Positions 44,266 through 52,492 of a stretch of 64,000 nucleotides of DNA are shown here, piece by piece (position 1 is the stretch's first letter; each line of letters begins with the position of its first letter). Under the pieces are notes generated by a model that ran no database searches, was not told where the DNA came from, and worked only from the letters and a program-made list of their open reading frames with translations. Source of the DNA: Candidatus Kuenenia stuttgartensis (GTDB lineage Bacteria; Planctomycetota; UBA11346); NCBI GenBank assembly GCA_945876185.1, contig CAMCMZ010000002.1, forward strand, positions 88,073 to 152,072. The letters are read 5' to 3'. Made by a program: the position numbers and the translations under genes.

Positions 44266-45159
44266 CTACCGCTTTGATCTCCCTGGCGGTTTGGGCGCGT
44301 CGGCGTTCGGTTGAGAGACGAGTTCTTTCAACTGCTGCAGCGTCAGGTTGGTGCCGAAGCGCTGATTCAACTGCTTGAGCAGTTGATCGCGGTCGGGCCG
44401 GTTGAGCATCGCCTCGATCTGCGCCGGTGACAACTGGCCGACGAGTTTCTTGAGGTCGTCGACCCCGCCGTCTCCCGTGGCAGACTTTTTCCCTGCCGTC
44501 TTCGGATTCTTAGGCGGCTTCTTCTTGTCGTCCTTGCCCGCGTCCTTGCCGGAACCGTCAGCGGAATCGCCATCGGCCTTGGCGAGCAGGATCGTCATGT
44601 CGTGGGTGCTGCCGGCCGGGTCACGGAAGCGAACGATCGAGTCGGCGGTGATCGCCAGCAGCGTCCAGCCGCCGATCGCTTCGCCGACAGCCATCGGCTT
44701 GGCCTCTTTTTCATTGGGAGCGCGGACCAGCACCACCGGCGCACGGTTGGCCACCTCGATCAGGCCGACGCAGGTCGGCGCGGACGGATCGCTGCCATCC
44801 AGCGACGGCCACACCAACGGCGGCTGCGGTGGCAGGATGACCACTGTACCCCCGACCGGGGGAGGGAAATTGGGCGGTGCTGGCGGCGCGACCGGCCTGG
44901 TGCCGTACTTGCGCGACCGCTCCGGAACCCGGTCATTGTAGGGAATGAATGGGTTCTCGTTGTTAACCGCGTAGTTGTCGTACGGGCCGATGTCCGGCTT
45001 GCTCGCCGCCAGCAGGACCACGGCCGACCCGTCGATCAGCGGCGCGGTGCGCTGGTGCAACTCGATGGCGGAGATTGTCCAGGCGACGATGGCGACGATG
45101 AGCGCCAACGCAGCCACCAGCGAAACCACCCGTCCGATCTGACCGACACCGGAACTCAT
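44266..45159 (-). CDS. PilP/GspC-like pilus or secretion protein, paralogue 2
   Basis: 297 residues from ATG 45159, which overlaps the preceding stop (ATGA). One N-terminal membrane helix (VVSLVAALALIVAIVAWTIS) and a periplasmic part: GSAVVLLAASKPDIGPYDNY, ENPFIPYND and GWTLLAITADSIVRFRDPAG. The same blocks occur in the gene just upstream, so the two are tandem paralogues. A Lys/Asp-rich linker precedes a C-terminal segment (SPAQIEAMLNRPDRDQLLKQ). The inner-membrane helix plus beta-domain layout, last in a secretin/PilM/PilO operon, suggests a PilP or GspC role: linking the inner-membrane complex to the secretin. Confidence 0.65.
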   Translation of the reverse strand: MSSGVGQIGRVVSLVAALALIVAIVAWTISAIELHQRTAPLIDGSAVVLLAASKPDIGPYDNYAVNNENPFIPYNDRVPERSRKYGTRPVAPPAPPNFPPPVGGTVVILPPQPPLVWPSLDGSDPSAPTCVGLIEVANRAPVVLVRAPNEKEAKPMAVGEAIGGWTLLAITADSIVRFRDPAGSTHDMTILLAKADGDSADGSGKDAGKDDKKKPPKNPKTAGKKSATGDGGVDDLKKLVGQLSPAQIEAMLNRPDRDQLLKQLNQRFGTNLTLQQLKELVSQPNADAPKPPGRSKR

Positions 45160-45866
45160 AACCGGTTCCGGATTGGGGCGATCCCGGACGGCATGCTGGC
45201 CGCAGGTCGCACCGATGGCTTGGTCGGGGTCCGCAAGGATTTCACCGGCCGGGAAGAAGCCTCGCGCAGATCCGAAAGGCCGATCGCCAACTGGTGCTCG
45301 CTGCCTGCGGGATCGCGGAAACGCGCCAGATTTTCGGCGGAAATCGCAAGCAGGGTCCAGCCCGCGGCGACGTCGCCGATGTTCATTGGGATGGTGTCCG
45401 TCTGACCGGTCAGACGGACCAGCAACACTTGCGGCTGCTGCTCGACCGCGATCACGCCGACGCAGTGCGGGGCACGAGGGTCCTCGCCGGCGAGCGTGGG
45501 CCAGGTCAGTGGTTCGACGCAAGAAACCGTGACGATTGCCTCGTCCTTCGTCGGCTTCCATCGGTCGGCCAGATCCACGCCTGCTTGACCCGCTGCAACC
45601 TCGGGCTGCTTCCGGCCAGGATCCTGATAGGGGACGAACGGATTCAGGCGGTTGACCCGATAGCGGGTGAACGGCCCGATGTCCGGCTGGTCAGCGGCGA
45701 GCAGCACCGACGCGCTACCTTCGATCAAGGTCGGCTCATGCACCCGCTCAACGGTGCGGGGCTGCAGCCACGCCACGACCGCAGTGACCAGGGCCGCCGC
45801 GCTGATCAGCACCGCCACCCAAGCCAGACGCTCGGCTAGCCACCGATGGAGATTCCATGCGCTCAT
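45156..45866 (-). CDS. PilP/GspC-like pilus or secretion protein, paralogue 1
   Basis: 236 residues with an N-terminal membrane helix (LAWVAVLISAAALVTAVVAW) and a periplasmic domain containing GSASVLLAADQPDIGPFTRY, LNPFVPYQD and GWTLLAISAENLARFRDPAG. These align closely with the following gene product, which is longer by a charged C-terminal extension. Both its ends overlap neighbours by ATGA. Position after the PilO-like gene fits a PilP/GspC-type connector. Family naming is by architecture and context, not by a diagnostic motif. Confidence 0.65.
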   Translation of the reverse strand: MSAWNLHRWLAERLAWVAVLISAAALVTAVVAWLQPRTVERVHEPTLIEGSASVLLAADQPDIGPFTRYRVNRLNPFVPYQDPGRKQPEVAAGQAGVDLADRWKPTKDEAIVTVSCVEPLTWPTLAGEDPRAPHCVGVIAVEQQPQVLLVRLTGQTDTIPMNIGDVAAGWTLLAISAENLARFRDPAGSEHQLAIGLSDLREASSRPVKSLRTPTKPSVRPAASMPSGIAPIRNRL

Positions 45867-46753
45867 GGCCGGGCTCCTCGGGATCCACCACCGCTGGACG
45901 CGCTGCCCGACCTGACGACTGGCGCGTTCACACCGCGATCCTTGTCGGACAGGAACTGCATCCCGGCGAGGGTGAATCGGCCGGTCAGGATGGGGATGTC
46001 ATCGCGGCTGGTGCGGTTCGCGCTGTCGATGCTCGCGCCCAGAAGGATGACCGGATAGTCCGCCTTTCCCTTCGATTCCGGCGATTCTTCGACGTAGGCG
46101 AACTGGTGCAGGATCCAGAGCAGGGTGTCCAGGCGCGCCTTGATCTCGATGGTCAGGTTGTACTGCCGTAGCAGGGCCGGGCGGCCCGTCGGTCCGTCGA
46201 GCTTCCCGCGCAGGTCGCCCAGGACGATGCTGGTGACCTCATGGATTGGCTCGGGAGTGGTGACCACCGTGGTCATGACCTTGTCGACCAGTTGCAGCAT
46301 CGCGAGGCTGGCAGGGATGTCTTCGGGTTTGGGGATGTCGCGCTCGCTGGCGAGGGCGAACCCCAGCATCGGTGGGAAGCCTATGTTCTTCACCTTGGCA
46401 TGTCCGGCGATCTGGCCTTGGACCTGCTGGAAGCGGAACAGCCAGCGGGCGCCTGGTTCACGTTCTTCGGCTTTGCCAGACTCGGGCAGGATGCGGAAGT
46501 CACGAGTCACAGCGAAACCGGTATTGTCCTTGAGGTTCTTGATGCTGGCACGCAGCTTCTCATTGGCCTCGGCCTGCTCGGTGATGCGTTTGGTGACCTC
46601 CTTGCCCTTGGCACTGCCGATCGGTGGCAACTTCTCCACCGATTCGGCGAGATCGGGTTCGTAATACCAGTACAACCCGCCTACGCCGAGAACGAGCACG
46701 CCAGCCAAGGTGATCCAGCCATTGCGCAGCGGAAGTTTGATTTCAGGTGCCAT
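45863..46753 (-). CDS. PilO-like inner-membrane pilus assembly protein
   Basis: 296 residues: short cytoplasmic start, one membrane helix (GWITLAGVLVLGVGGLYWYY), a coiled-coil stretch (EVTKRITEQAEANEKLRASI), then a periplasmic alpha/beta domain. The layout matches PilO and the Amuc_1100-like pilus proteins of Verrucomicrobiota. A Ser/Gly-rich C-terminus ends it. It sits between the PilM-PilN fusion (6 bases upstream) and the first PilP/GspC-like gene (ATGA overlap), the normal M-N-O-P order. Confidence 0.65.
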   Translation of the reverse strand: MAPEIKLPLRNGWITLAGVLVLGVGGLYWYYEPDLAESVEKLPPIGSAKGKEVTKRITEQAEANEKLRASIKNLKDNTGFAVTRDFRILPESGKAEEREPGARWLFRFQQVQGQIAGHAKVKNIGFPPMLGFALASERDIPKPEDIPASLAMLQLVDKVMTTVVTTPEPIHEVTSIVLGDLRGKLDGPTGRPALLRQYNLTIEIKARLDTLLWILHQFAYVEESPESKGKADYPVILLGASIDSANRTSRDDIPILTGRFTLAGMQFLSDKDRGVNAPVVRSGSASSGGGSRGARP

Positions 46754-46759
46754 GGGATC

Positions 46760-48883
46760 TCAACGCGCCGCCTGGATGGCCTGGTCGAGGCTGGTGGGTT
46801 CGAAGAAAAGATGAAAGCGGAACTCGGTGTAGCCCTTCTTGGGCACCACCAACGGATTCCGCGTCGTGGTCTCGACCCGTCGACCCAGATCCTCATCGAA
46901 GATCCTAATCCAGTCGATCTTGCTTCCGCGCAGAAATCCGTTCGGGGGATCCTTCGGCACCTTTATCGGCGTCCATTTCCGCAGGACGTCATAATAGGAG
47001 GTGAGGTACTTTTCTATCTCGTCACGATTCATCACCACGTCAAACTTCACCTGCCCAGCCACCACTACTGAACCTCGATCGATGGCGGAGTCGGTCCACC
47101 TTTGACGGTTGGCGACTCCTCTTGTAGTCGGTGCTGGCCTTCCCCCAGCCGGGGCCAAAGCAGAGCCCTCGACGGCACTGACCGCACCGTCAACCCCGAC
47201 CGCCTCGGTTGCAACCCGCGTCACCCAAACGTAGTGCGAATCCGGCGCCTCCGCCGCCTCCTTCAACATCCGCACGACGTTAAGAAAATCGCGCCCCGCA
47301 TAGATCCGGCTCGCGATCGCGCGCAGGTCCTCGGACAGGGCCTCCTTCTCTTTGTCGAGTTCCTTGAGCTTGGCGAGATTACGCTCGTATTCCTTGACCG
47401 CCTCCTGGTGGTTGCGCTTTTCCTGCTCGTAGGTGCTCTGGCGTTCATAGAGCGCGAGGCCGGCAATGATGCACGCGGCAGCGGCGAGGCCGGCGGCGAG
47501 CCAAGGCCAGACCACGACGTCGCGGATGGCCTCTTTGCGCAGGATGCCGTCGGGGCGCAGGTCGTAGCGTACCGGTTGCAGCAGCTGGCTGTCGACCCCG
47601 CCCAGGGCGAGGCCGAAGGCGGCGGCGAATTCGTGGGGGCGCTCTGGTTTAGAGGCCTTGCCGGCGAAAGTGTAACCAGCGAACGGGTCCCAGACTTTGA
47701 CCGGGCATTCGCAGCGGCGGGCGAGATAACCGTCGAGGCCGCCGAGTCCGGCGCCGCCGCCGCACAGCAGCACCTTGGCCAGCTTGACATCCTTGACCTT
47801 GGCCTGGGCCTTGAACCAGGTCAGGGAACTGGCGATCTGGGCGTACAGGCCCTCGGCGGCCTTGGCCAGTTCGGGGCCGAGGGTGGTGTTGCCGACCGCG
47901 ATGGTTTCGACGCCGGGCGGGGCATGTGCCACTTCGCCATGATCTTTGGTCTCTGAATCGAGTAAAACTACGAAGTTTTCAGCATCGTCGGATTCATCGA
48001 CTTGCTCTGCCTCAGCCCCATCACCTTCCCCGACTTTCCGGACTTGCCCAACTTGCCCGACTTTCCCAGCTTTCCCAACTTTTTCCACCGCATCAGTCAC
48101 CGCCTCGTCGAGGAATTGACCGAATGGGTCGTCTTCCGCCATGGCCGGTTGGGTCATGCGGATGATCGAGGTCTTGCCGGACAGCTTCGCCGCCTCGGCC
48201 TTGGGCCGGGTCATGCGCGAGGTCACCACCACGTTCTCGGTGAAGGTCTCGCCCCCGACCGGGATCAGGCGGCAGGCGAGGAAGCGGTCTTCGCCGACCA
48301 GCGACACGGCGGTGCCACCGGCCCCGATGTCGACCACCAGGGCGAGCTGGTCACCGCTGACCGGACGCGCGCCCGGTTCGGTGAACAGCACGGGATTGGC
48401 CATCTCGGCCGCGGCGAAGCCGACGCGCGCGGGTTCGACCTTGGCCGCGCGCAGGTCAACCAGCAGCGAGTACACCTGCGCCGGCTGGGCGATGGCACAG
48501 CAGTGCACGAACTCGTCTGCCGCCGGCAGCGACATGTGGTCGGCGGCAAGTTCGCTGCCTTCGGCCTGCTGTTGCAGGTCCAGGCGCAGGAGGCGGTTCA
48601 GGCGGTCGGGCGGCATCGGTGCGGTGGTCAGGTACCGCACCAGGCAGTTCACCTCACTCGAGGCCACCGCGATCGTACCGCGCAGAGGTAGCTTGTTGTC
48701 GAGTTCGACCAAAGCGGCTTCGAGCGGCTTGGGCGGCGCCTCGGCCCCGTCCGCGTCGTCGCCGGACATGATGCGCGACACCGTCGCCGTCGCGACGATC
48801 TCGATCCGGCCGCGCTGGTGCCGCACCGCCACCGCGCGCACGGTGTGGCGACCGATATCCAAGCCGATGACGGTGGCGGCCAC
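46760..48883 (-). CDS. PilM-PilN fusion, type IV pilus/secretion platform protein
   Basis: 707 residues. Part one (about 1-430) is an actin-like PilM ATPase fold: VIGLDIGRHTVRAVAV, LALVVDIGAGGTAVSLV and KVLLCGGGAGLGGLDGYL are the nucleotide-binding blocks. Part two begins with a membrane helix (about 456-480, VVVWPWLAAGLAAAACIIAG) and a coiled coil (NLAKLKELDKEKEALSEDLR), as in PilN/GspL. An unusual insert near 270-295 repeats K/Q-V-G tripeptides. Fusion of M and N places the actin-like ring on the membrane directly. It lies 10 bases after the secretin gene. Confidence 0.82.
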   Translation of the reverse strand: MAATVIGLDIGRHTVRAVAVRHQRGRIEIVATATVSRIMSGDDADGAEAPPKPLEAALVELDNKLPLRGTIAVASSEVNCLVRYLTTAPMPPDRLNRLLRLDLQQQAEGSELAADHMSLPAADEFVHCCAIAQPAQVYSLLVDLRAAKVEPARVGFAAAEMANPVLFTEPGARPVSGDQLALVVDIGAGGTAVSLVGEDRFLACRLIPVGGETFTENVVVTSRMTRPKAEAAKLSGKTSIIRMTQPAMAEDDPFGQFLDEAVTDAVEKVGKAGKVGQVGQVRKVGEGDGAEAEQVDESDDAENFVVLLDSETKDHGEVAHAPPGVETIAVGNTTLGPELAKAAEGLYAQIASSLTWFKAQAKVKDVKLAKVLLCGGGAGLGGLDGYLARRCECPVKVWDPFAGYTFAGKASKPERPHEFAAAFGLALGGVDSQLLQPVRYDLRPDGILRKEAIRDVVVWPWLAAGLAAAACIIAGLALYERQSTYEQEKRNHQEAVKEYERNLAKLKELDKEKEALSEDLRAIASRIYAGRDFLNVVRMLKEAAEAPDSHYVWVTRVATEAVGVDGAVSAVEGSALAPAGGRPAPTTRGVANRQRWTDSAIDRGSVVVAGQVKFDVVMNRDEIEKYLTSYYDVLRKWTPIKVPKDPPNGFLRGSKIDWIRIFDEDLGRRVETTTRNPLVVPKKGYTEFRFHLFFEPTSLDQAIQAAR
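48027..48080. repeat. 9-bp tandem repeat inside the PilM-PilN gene
   Basis: Six imperfect copies of a 9-base unit close to TTCCCGACT (TTCCGGACT, TGCCCAACT, TGCCCGACT, TTCCCAGCT, TTCCCAACT). On the coding strand they give the tripeptide series KAG-KVG-QVG-QVR-KVG in a surface loop of the actin-like domain. Copy number could vary without shifting the frame. Confidence 0.8.
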
Positions 48884-48893
48884 GCGGGGGTCC

Positions 48894-51260
48894 TCAGCGG
48901 CCGGTCGGACGCGTGCGCGTCGGAGTTGATTCGGGGGCCTTGGCTGCTGCCGCAGCCTTTTCTGCCTCCTTCGCCGCTGCGGCGTCCTTCACCGCCTGGG
49001 CGTCGCGCGCGTCCGGCGGCAGCACGATCTTCACCGTGTCGCGCAGGGTTTCGATCTCGTCGCTGACCTCGGCCCCGGTGGTGTCGAGCAGCGTCGCGCG
49101 CACGGTGATGATCAGATTGGTGCGGGTGGTGGTGTCGGTCTTGCGGCGGAAGAGCACACCCAGCACCGGCAGGCGCGACAGGCCCGGCGTGCCCGAGGTA
49201 TTGGACTCCTCGTGCTCGCTCGTGAGTCCGCCCAAGACGACAGTCTGCCCGCTCTTCACATTCAGGCGGGTGAACAGCTTGCGGGTCGCGAACTCGGGCG
49301 GCGAATCAATGGGCGTGATCACGGTTGAACTGTCGCCGGAGGAGGTGCCCTGCTGGCGCTGCGGCGCCCGCACCATTTCGGTCACGGTCGGGCTCACGGT
49401 CAGCGAGATGACATCGCCATTGCGAGCCACTGATGGGGTGATGTCGAGGGTGATCCCGGCCTTGGCGGTGGCGAAGGTCGGCACCAAGGCGTTGTTCGAC
49501 TGGAAGGTGACCGAGCCGGTGCCGCTCGAGGTCACCGGCTGGTTGATCGCCTGGTTGTTGTAACCCGAGATATAGACGATGTCCCGCGTGAGGTCGATAA
49601 GACCGCGCGCGTTGGACAACGTGACGATCGCCGGCTTGGTCAAGGTGTTGGCCTGGCCCTTGGTCTCGAGCGCAGCGATCTGCATCTGGAACTGGCCGTA
49701 GTGCTTGGAGTCGTAGATGAGCTGGCCAAGGATGCCGGTCGACGACGAAGCGACCGCGCCACCCCCGATGGAAAATGGGGTTGTCGGCACCGTGCCATAA
49801 GGCGCCGGGCCTGAGAACGACAGGGTATCCGTCCCGATCTTGGCCGTTCCCCCGGTCGCCAAGTTCACTCCGAGATCCTTAAGGCCCTGGTCGGTGATCT
49901 CGATGAAACACGTCTCGATCTTCACCTGGAGCGGGTTGTAATCCAAGGCGGCCAACAGCCGCTTGAGTTCGCTCAGCGCCCACGGCGTGGTCTTCACGAA
50001 CAGGGTGTTGCTCTTGCGGTCGAGGTGGAATTTCCCTTCGCTCGGCCAGTTGACGATGATGTTGGGCACTTCCTTGAGGAAGCGTTCGAGGTCACTGTTG
50101 GCGCCACCGCCGTTTCCACCCCCCGCACCGCCGCCACCTGCCGGCCGCGGCGGCGCACCACCGCCGGGAATGGCCGGATTGTAGGGCGTGTTGGGGTTCG
50201 TCCCCGCACCGGCACCGCCGCCGCCGCCACCACCGCCGCCGGTATCGGAAACGCCCATCGCCGCTGCCGCCGTCACATCGACCAGGCCGGACTGGAGGAC
50301 GATCTTCTCGGTGACCAGAATGTCGCTGTCAGCCGAGGTGATGAACACCGAGTTGCCGCGATAATTGTAGGTGATCTTCACCATCTTGGCGATGGTGTCG
50401 AGCGCCTGCTCGATCGTTTCGTTGACCAGGCTGACGCTGAGCGTCTCGTCGCTGATCGCCGAATCGAGGATGACGTAGTTGATGCCGGCGAGGGCGAACA
50501 GCGGATCCAGCAGTTCCCGGATCGCGACCTTGTTGCCCTTCAGGGCGGGGATGCGCTCCTGCAGTTTGGTGCGCATCTTCAGGCGTTCGGCCTCCTGGAT
50601 GTCCTCATCGAAGATCCAGACCTTACGCGCGACCCGGGGCTTGTCGTAGGGCCAAATCGCACTCTCGGTGGCCTCGTTCAGGCCGCGTTCGCGCCGGATC
50701 GCCTTTTCTTTGAAGAGCGCTTCGCGTTCACGTTCGACCAGGACGTTGAGCAGCCGGTATTTCATCCGCATCGCCGCCGGTTCATGCGGGTGGTCGCGCA
50801 GGATGGCGTTGCAGCCGTCGACGGCCTCGGAATAGCGGCGCTGGGCGATTAGGACCTCGACCACATCGAGCCGGCCGGCGACCGAGCGTTCGCTGCGTGC
50901 CTTGGCTTCTTCGTAATCCGGGCCGCCAACCAGCAATTGCCTGGAATCCGCCTGCTGCGTCAGCAGATCGCGGATCTCGGCTTCAAGCGCCGACACGCGC
51001 GCAGCGATCAGGGTCTGCTGCGCCAGCTTGTCCTCGGGATGGGCGGCGCAGTACGGTTCAAGCAGGATGACGGCCTCGCGCGATTTGCCGCGCGCCATGA
51101 GCGAGGCGGCGAGCGCAGCCGGTTCGACTCCCCCGTTGGCTGGCGTGATCGCGGGTTCGCCAGCAAAAGCCGGCAGGCCCAAAGCCGGAGCCAGGACCAG
51201 GGCCGCCAATCCGGCGACCAACCGCGCTGGCCGACGGATGCGATGGAAATGCTTGGCCAC
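48894..51260 (-). CDS. Type II/IV secretin (PilQ/GspD-like, Amuc_1098-like)
   Basis: Outer-membrane secretin channel. The GTG start at 51260 has GGAGG 8 bases upstream and gives 788 residues with a signal peptide (ARLVAGLAALVLAPALGLPA). A helical N-terminal part (about 30-260), a secretin N0-like domain (YVILDSAISDETLSVSLVNE), a Gly-rich linker (about 340-390), an N1-type domain and the secretin barrel (about 480-750) follow. The end motif TPGLSRLPVLGVLFRRK corresponds to the VPxLGxIPxLGxLF signature. First gene of a five-gene operon with PilM/N/O/P-type partners, hence a pilus or pilus-like secretion system. Confidence 0.9.
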   Translation of the reverse strand: MAKHFHRIRRPARLVAGLAALVLAPALGLPAFAGEPAITPANGGVEPAALAASLMARGKSREAVILLEPYCAAHPEDKLAQQTLIAARVSALEAEIRDLLTQQADSRQLLVGGPDYEEAKARSERSVAGRLDVVEVLIAQRRYSEAVDGCNAILRDHPHEPAAMRMKYRLLNVLVEREREALFKEKAIRRERGLNEATESAIWPYDKPRVARKVWIFDEDIQEAERLKMRTKLQERIPALKGNKVAIRELLDPLFALAGINYVILDSAISDETLSVSLVNETIEQALDTIAKMVKITYNYRGNSVFITSADSDILVTEKIVLQSGLVDVTAAAAMGVSDTGGGGGGGGGAGAGTNPNTPYNPAIPGGGAPPRPAGGGGAGGGNGGGANSDLERFLKEVPNIIVNWPSEGKFHLDRKSNTLFVKTTPWALSELKRLLAALDYNPLQVKIETCFIEITDQGLKDLGVNLATGGTAKIGTDTLSFSGPAPYGTVPTTPFSIGGGAVASSSTGILGQLIYDSKHYGQFQMQIAALETKGQANTLTKPAIVTLSNARGLIDLTRDIVYISGYNNQAINQPVTSSGTGSVTFQSNNALVPTFATAKAGITLDITPSVARNGDVISLTVSPTVTEMVRAPQRQQGTSSGDSSTVITPIDSPPEFATRKLFTRLNVKSGQTVVLGGLTSEHEESNTSGTPGLSRLPVLGVLFRRKTDTTTRTNLIITVRATLLDTTGAEVSDEIETLRDTVKIVLPPDARDAQAVKDAAAAKEAEKAAAAAKAPESTPTRTRPTGR

Positions 51261-51415
51261 GTGGGAACCTCCGCTCAGCGCTTGTTCGAATGCGAGTACA
51301 TGAACATGGGGAGCCTTCGCAAACGTATTGTTCCCGGTCGGCCGGGGCGTACCAGTTCGTGTACGCAGCGAACCGGCCCGATGCCCGGTTACCTGCCCCC
51401 ATGTGGAGTCCCTCA

Positions 51416-52492
51416 ATGTCGAACCGCACCGTCCTCTACCCGCTTCAGGTCGCAACGGGTGGAAAAATGATCGATTTCCACGGCTGGACCATGCCGGTCC
51501 AGTTCAGCGGCATCGCCGCCGAGCACCAGGCGGTGCGCACCGGCACCGGCATCTTCGACCTCGGCCACATGGGCCGGCTGCGGATTTCCGGCGCCGGTGC
51601 GCTCGCGTTTCTCGCCCGCCGGGTCTGCCGCAAGCTCGATGACCTGCGCGACGGCCAGATCCGCTACGGCCTGGTTTTGGCCGCCGACGGCACGGTTGAG
51701 GACGACGTGCTGGTCGGACGTGAATCCACTGATTCGTATCATGTCGTCGTGAATGCCTCGAATGTTGAGAAGATCGTCGCCTTGTGGCGACCGGAACTTG
51801 CTGGCGACGTGCGCCTCGACGACCTCACCGCGACCCAGGCCATGGTCGCCGTGCAGGGCCCGCAGGCGGCGGCGCTGCTCAAGCGCATCGGCCTCGACCT
51901 GGGTGCGACGCGCTACTACCACTTCACCGACGTCGCCTGGCGCGGCACCACGGTGCGCCTGTCTCGCACCGGCTATACCGGCGAAGACGGGGCCGAGTGC
52001 TTCCTGCCCATGGACCGGGTGTGCGAACTCTGGACCGCGCTGACTGACGCCGGCGCCACGCCCTGTGGCCTGGGCGCGCGCGACATCCTACGGTTGGAAG
52101 CCGCGATGCCGCTCTACGGCAACGAACTCGACCGCAGCGTCACCCCGGTCGAGGCCGGCTTCGATTTCGCCATCAACCGCGCTGGCGGCTTCATCGGTGC
52201 CGAAACTGTGCTGGCGCAGCTCGCCAACGGACCGGCGAAGAAGCTGGTCGGCCTGCGCCTGCGCGACCGCCGCGTGCCGCGCACGCATTACCCGATCGTG
52301 AAAGACGGCGCGGTCATCGGCCAGGTGACCAGCGGTACGCTCTCGCCCAGCGTCGGCGCGGCGATCGGACTCGGATACGTCGACAGCCGTTTCGCCGCCG
52401 TCGGCACCAGCCTCGACATCGACATCCGAGGCGCGATCTGCACCGCCGACGTGGTGGCGCTGCCGTTCTACCGCCGGGCGAAGCCAACCTAG
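51416..52492 (+). CDS. gcvT: Aminomethyltransferase, glycine cleavage T protein
   Basis: T protein of the glycine cleavage system: moves the methylene group from lipoyl-H protein to tetrahydrofolate, releasing ammonia. FHGWTMPVQFSGIAAEHQAV is the family start, FDLGHMGRLRISG, VVNASNVEKI, RTGYTGEDGAECFLP and GLGARDILRLEAAMPLYGNE follow in order. The start at 51416 (MSNRTVLYPLQVATGGKM) gives 358 residues, the usual length. gcvH and gcvP are not downstream; the next gene, metG, converges and overlaps by 4 bases at the stops. Divergent from the secretin operon. Confidence 0.94.
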   Translation: MSNRTVLYPLQVATGGKMIDFHGWTMPVQFSGIAAEHQAVRTGTGIFDLGHMGRLRISGAGALAFLARRVCRKLDDLRDGQIRYGLVLAADGTVEDDVLVGRESTDSYHVVVNASNVEKIVALWRPELAGDVRLDDLTATQAMVAVQGPQAAALLKRIGLDLGATRYYHFTDVAWRGTTVRLSRTGYTGEDGAECFLPMDRVCELWTALTDAGATPCGLGARDILRLEAAMPLYGNELDRSVTPVEAGFDFAINRAGGFIGAETVLAQLANGPAKKLVGLRLRDRRVPRTHYPIVKDGAVIGQVTSGTLSPSVGAAIGLGYVDSRFAAVGTSLDIDIRGAICTADVVALPFYRRAKPT

